Origin: Hoeflea_A sp965216535
Lineage (GTDB): Bacteria; Pseudomonadota; Alphaproteobacteria; Rhizobiales; Rhizobiaceae
Assembly: GCA_965216535.1 (NCBI GenBank)
Contig: OZ244175.1
Coordinates: 186,001 to 250,000 of the forward strand
Reading direction: 5' to 3'
Length of the DNA stretch: 64,000 bases
A program made the translations under genes and the position numbers. Each line of letters opens with the position of its first letter. Within the stretch, counting starts at the first letter, position 1. Shown here piece after piece: positions 62,401-64,000 of this stretch. Below the pieces are notes generated by a model. It saw nothing but the letters and a program-made list of their open reading frames with translations, made no database searches and was not told where the DNA came from.

Positions 62401-62782
62401 CGAAACGCTGGAGGACGAGACCGGGGTCTCCAACATTATCGTCTGGCCAAAGGTGTTCGAACGCTATCGCACGGTGGTGATCGGCAGCCGCTTCATCGGT
62501 GTGCGCGGACCGCTGCAGTCACAGGACGGCGTCATCCATGTGGTCGCCCGGCAGATGACCGATCTGACGCCGATGCTGTCGGGTCTGTCGGACAGCGACG
62601 GTCCGATCGACGGCCTCGCCCGCGCCGACGAGGTGCGCCGCCAGCCGATCCCGCCGGAAGAACGCCAGAAGGCAGCCCGCATCCACCAGATGGTGATCCA
62701 GGCGCCGCAGCGTCGCAGCACGCCCAACATCCACGCCATGGCCACACGCGGCATTCTGCCCAAGGGGCGGAATTTTCATTAG
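59423..62782 (+). CDS. dnaE2: Error-prone DNA polymerase DnaE2
   Basis: DnaE2 is the second C-family polymerase, used in mutagenic lesion bypass. The 1119-residue protein has an N-terminal PHP domain (NFSFLRGASHPEELVNEAAR, VTDRNSLAGVVRAH), then the polymerase core with GRGSAANSAVCYCLGITEVD. The catalytic aspartates are in PDIDVDFEHERREE (about 380-393), and PESHAASFALLVYVSCWLK occurs later. The ATG at 59423 overlaps the imuB stop codon; open frame upstream lies inside imuB. The stop overlaps the convergent GST remnant by 4 bp. Confidence 0.96.
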   Translation: MTDPTLDGGYVELAATSNFSFLRGASHPEELVNEAARLGLAGISVTDRNSLAGVVRAHMAAKEVGLTFAPGCRLVFADGTPDILVWPRDRLAYGRLCELLTAGKRRAPKGECHLGLDDLFEHGEGLIMAVVLPSALPLAEPACLARLAERFAGHVYLAAAWRYAAIDQRFLALIERLARRLDLPLIAIGDALYHEPGRRFLQDVVTCIREHLPLRTAGRELEPNAERHLRSAAEMQRLFKGYERAVTETGRLLSRLGFSMDLLRYQYPEEPTGSELPPQETLERLTQEGLQMRYPDGAPAKVLDAIDHELALIRKLEYAPYFLTVYDIVRFARDQQILCQGRGSAANSAVCYCLGITEVDPEKVDLLFERFISEERNEPPDIDVDFEHERREEVIQYIYQKYGRERAGLAATVITYRSRSALREVGKVFELSDDVITAISGTRWGASTAQLDADDAKRAGLDPDDKYLMQILDLATQIIGFPRHLSQHVGGFVITRDRLSSVVPIENAAMEDRTVVEWDKDDLECLGILKVDVLALGMLSCIRKAFEFLEKHYGRSETLASLGDGDENVYDMICRADTVGVFQIESRAQMSMLPRLRPRCYYDLVIEVAIVRPGPIQGDMVHPYLRRRQGKEPVTYPKQELEQVLKKTLGVPLFQEQAMNIAIVAANFAPGEADKLRRAMATFRRVGTIHSFRVKMVDGMVANGYEREFAEHCFSQIEGFGEYGFPESHAASFALLVYVSCWLKCYYPDVFCAAILNSQPMGFYAPAQLIRDAREHGVEVRPVDVNLSDWYSHLEPCAPDGSTTAAISPRHASMAGIMRNTHAVRLGLHRIKGFGEDDAERLTEARGAGYDSVRDLWMRSGLSRRAMEKLAEADAFQSIGLSRRDALWAVRALDPLGAAERLPLFSIAGQKSLQQEPDISLPPMPLGEQVINDYRSLSFSLKAHPVSFVREQLIAAGYRQNVTLPDCRAGRFVSVAGLVLVRQRPGSAKGVVFETLEDETGVSNIIVWPKVFERYRTVVIGSRFIGVRGPLQSQDGVIHVVARQMTDLTPMLSGLSDSDGPIDGLARADEVRRQPIPPEERQKAARIHQMVIQAPQRRSTPNIHAMATRGILPKGRNFH

Positions 62783-63806
62783 GGTTGCTTCTCGACAACT
62801 TCCAACAGGTCGACGGAGCTCAGCCAGGCCCGCACTGACGCCTCCTCGGCTGTCGACAGACCATCGACGTGGTCGACGATCATTTGTCGGGACTGCTCGA
62901 TATAGGGGCGGGCCAGGTAACTGACGTCCTCGCCATAGATAGCAATGACGAAGGCTTTGTCCTTTTGGGCAAGCGCTCTGGCGTTGCCAAGGGCGAAGGG
63001 CTTGTAGGTCCGTGCCATCTCGTCCAGGACGAAACGGCCGAAGCCCGTTGTTTCGGGAAACGCCGGCAAATCGCCCGTGCCGTCCCATGCGTCGGCGGTC
63101 TCATCGACCCACTTCACGATGCCCGGGTAACGCTCGTAGAGCGCTTTCCTGGGGGCCGGGTCATAGAGGAAATGCGCCCGGAGTCCGGCGAGGACGATGC
63201 AGTCAACCGCTGTCGGGCGGTCGCCCAGCAGATATCGCGTTTCCTCAAGTTGCCGCTCAGCCGTCTGCATGATGCGGTGATATTCGTTCTCTGCTTCCCG
63301 TTTCTGCGTATCGCTGCTAACGCCGTCGCCCGGCAAACCTTTGCACCCCATTCAACGAAGGATTTGGCGAAGGCCGCATCGCCCCCGGCGGCATCGAGGG
63401 CCAGGAGCTCATGATTCTCCGGGTAGTTCCAGCGCCAGTGTACCGTTGTGCGAGCGATCCACTCGTCGAAATATTCTTCCAGGAGATGCACCAGGATCCC
63501 GAGCTCGCCGCCGGGGAACATTTCCCGGCCAGCGAAGCGGTGGTCAAGCATCTGAAGGATCGGCGTCGTGTCGCCCAGCATCCAGTTTTCCGGCGTGTGC
63601 AACACCGGAATCTGATGGGTCGCCGCGCGCAGACGAATTTCGTCCCCGTTGTCTCTCGTCTTGGCGCAGAACTCCCAGTCGGCGCCATAGAAGTGCAAGG
63701 CGGCCATGAGTTTGTGGGTGAAATAGCTGCGCTGCCAGCCGTAGACAATATAGCGGTCCGGGCGATCCAACTGGTTTTCCGATCGGGTTGGCTGTGGCGT
63801 GAACAT
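62779..63806 (-). pseudogene. Glutathione S-transferase family gene with a one-base frameshift
   Basis: Two overlapping frames encode one protein. The first (from ATG 63806) has a thioredoxin-like N-terminal half (YIVYGWQRSYFTHKLMAALH, HQIPVLHTPENWMLGDTTPI) and runs to FVEWGAK. The second resumes with CKGLPGDGVSSDTQKREAEN and continues as a GST C-terminal helical domain (LLGDRPTAVDCIVLAGLRAH). The frames meet at a run of four C on the plus strand (63346-63349); a fifth base there would join them as EWGCKGLPGD. The gene is probably inactive, unless the base is a sequencing error. Start 63806 has GGAAG upstream. It is divergent from the TetR gene. Confidence 0.85.
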
Positions 63807-63829
63807 CGAGCTTCCGGATTCCAATTTGA

Positions 63830-63845
63830 CATTACGGCTATAATG
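63830..63845. promoter_or_regulatory. Palindromic operator-like site 1 between the GST and TetR genes
   Basis: CATTACGGCTATAATG is a palindrome with arms CATTA and TAATG around six bases. It shares CATTAC and TAATG with the site at 63861. It lies 24 bp upstream of the GST start, where it could block GST transcription. Confidence 0.65.
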
Positions 63846-63860
63846 CGAGATATCATTTCG

Positions 63861-63876
63861 CATTACAAGCGTAATG
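63861..63876. promoter_or_regulatory. Palindromic operator-like site 2 next to the TetR gene
   Basis: CATTACAAGCGTAATG has perfect 6-bp arms (CATTAC and GTAATG) around four bases. Its start is 31 bp after site 1, about three helical turns, and 10 bp before the TetR ATG. Two like sites fit cooperative binding by one TetR dimer pair and autorepression. Confidence 0.7.
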
Positions 63877-63885
63877 GGAATTGGC

Positions 63886-64000
63886 ATGGCAGATCACTCC
63901 ACGCAGCGGGCGCGTCACAAACAGGAATCCCGGCAGCGCATTCTCGATGCAGCGGCTGCCAGATTGCGCGAAGACGGCATCGACGGCGCCTCGATCATTC
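63886..64000 (+). CDS. TetR family transcriptional regulator, N-terminal part (runs off the window)
   Basis: Only the first 38 codons are present. They read MADHSTQRARHKQESRQRIL and DAAAARLREDGIDGASII, the usual start of a TetR-family HTH domain with the RILDAAAxxxxxxG pattern. The gene is divergent from the GST remnant, with two matching palindromes between. TetR proteins with this layout usually repress themselves and the neighbouring gene in response to a small ligand. The ligand-binding domain is outside the window. Confidence 0.85.
   Translation, partial: MADHSTQRARHKQESRQRILDAAAARLREDGIDGASII

Overview
The window reads as the origin-proximal part of an alphaproteobacterial chromosome, most likely from the Hyphomicrobiales (rhizobial group). 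The evidence is gene order: maf, PPDK regulator, origin-like gap, hemE, rho, mnmE-mnmG-rsmG-parA-parB and holA. Several parS palindromes, a TrcR (DUF1013) gene, a DUF1674 SDHAF4-type gene, TTAA-N7-TTAA CtrA-type boxes and a GAAC-N7-GAAC LexA box point the same way. The DNA is GC-rich and coding-dense. I see no rRNA, tRNA, insertion sequence, prophage or CRISPR array. I do not assign a genus.

Layout. 1-1420: maf (partial), the pyruvate,phosphate dikinase regulator, then an intergenic stretch with DnaA-box-like sequences, one CtrA-like box and an AT-rich end beside hemE, which is the candidate oriC. 1421-12366: haem genes hemE-hemJ, rho, a yyaL homologue, and the tRNA-modification/segregation block mnmE-mnmG-rsmG-parA-parB with five parS or parS-like sites. 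12393-16573 (minus): holA, lptE, leuS. 16734-24047: yggS, prpE, an SDR, a VOC protein, a YafY-type regulator, two membrane transporters, and a complete cobalamin riboswitch in front of an unrecognised 107-residue protein.

24052-30189: DUF1737 and a CitE-like lyase on the minus strand, then leuD, a RidA protein, leuB, a PAP2 phosphatase and asd. 30315-41817: a lytic transglycosylase, carbonic anhydrase, pyridoxal kinase, a LemA-TPM-TPM set, an AhpD-like protein, the giant NAD-glutamate dehydrogenase and a UMF1-type transporter. 41840-47728 (minus): purH, a heparinase II/III protein, rsmB, htpX. 47791-51868: SDHAF4 and two tandem TadG-like VWA proteins preceded by CtrA-type boxes.

51845-56237: cfa, acs and trcR. 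56270-62782: a small unknown ORF, a lone DarG-like macro domain protein, and the SOS mutagenesis cassette imuA-imuB-dnaE2 behind a LexA box. 62779-64000: a glutathione S-transferase gene interrupted by a one-base frameshift, divergent from a partial TetR gene, with two matching 16-bp palindromes between them.

Most of the window is ordinary core genome. The parts worth a second look are the riboswitch and its orphan small gene, the CtrA-box/TadG pair, the lone macro domain gene with its divergent 61-residue neighbour, the composite CtrA/DnaA site at the origin, and the frameshifted GST/TetR locus.
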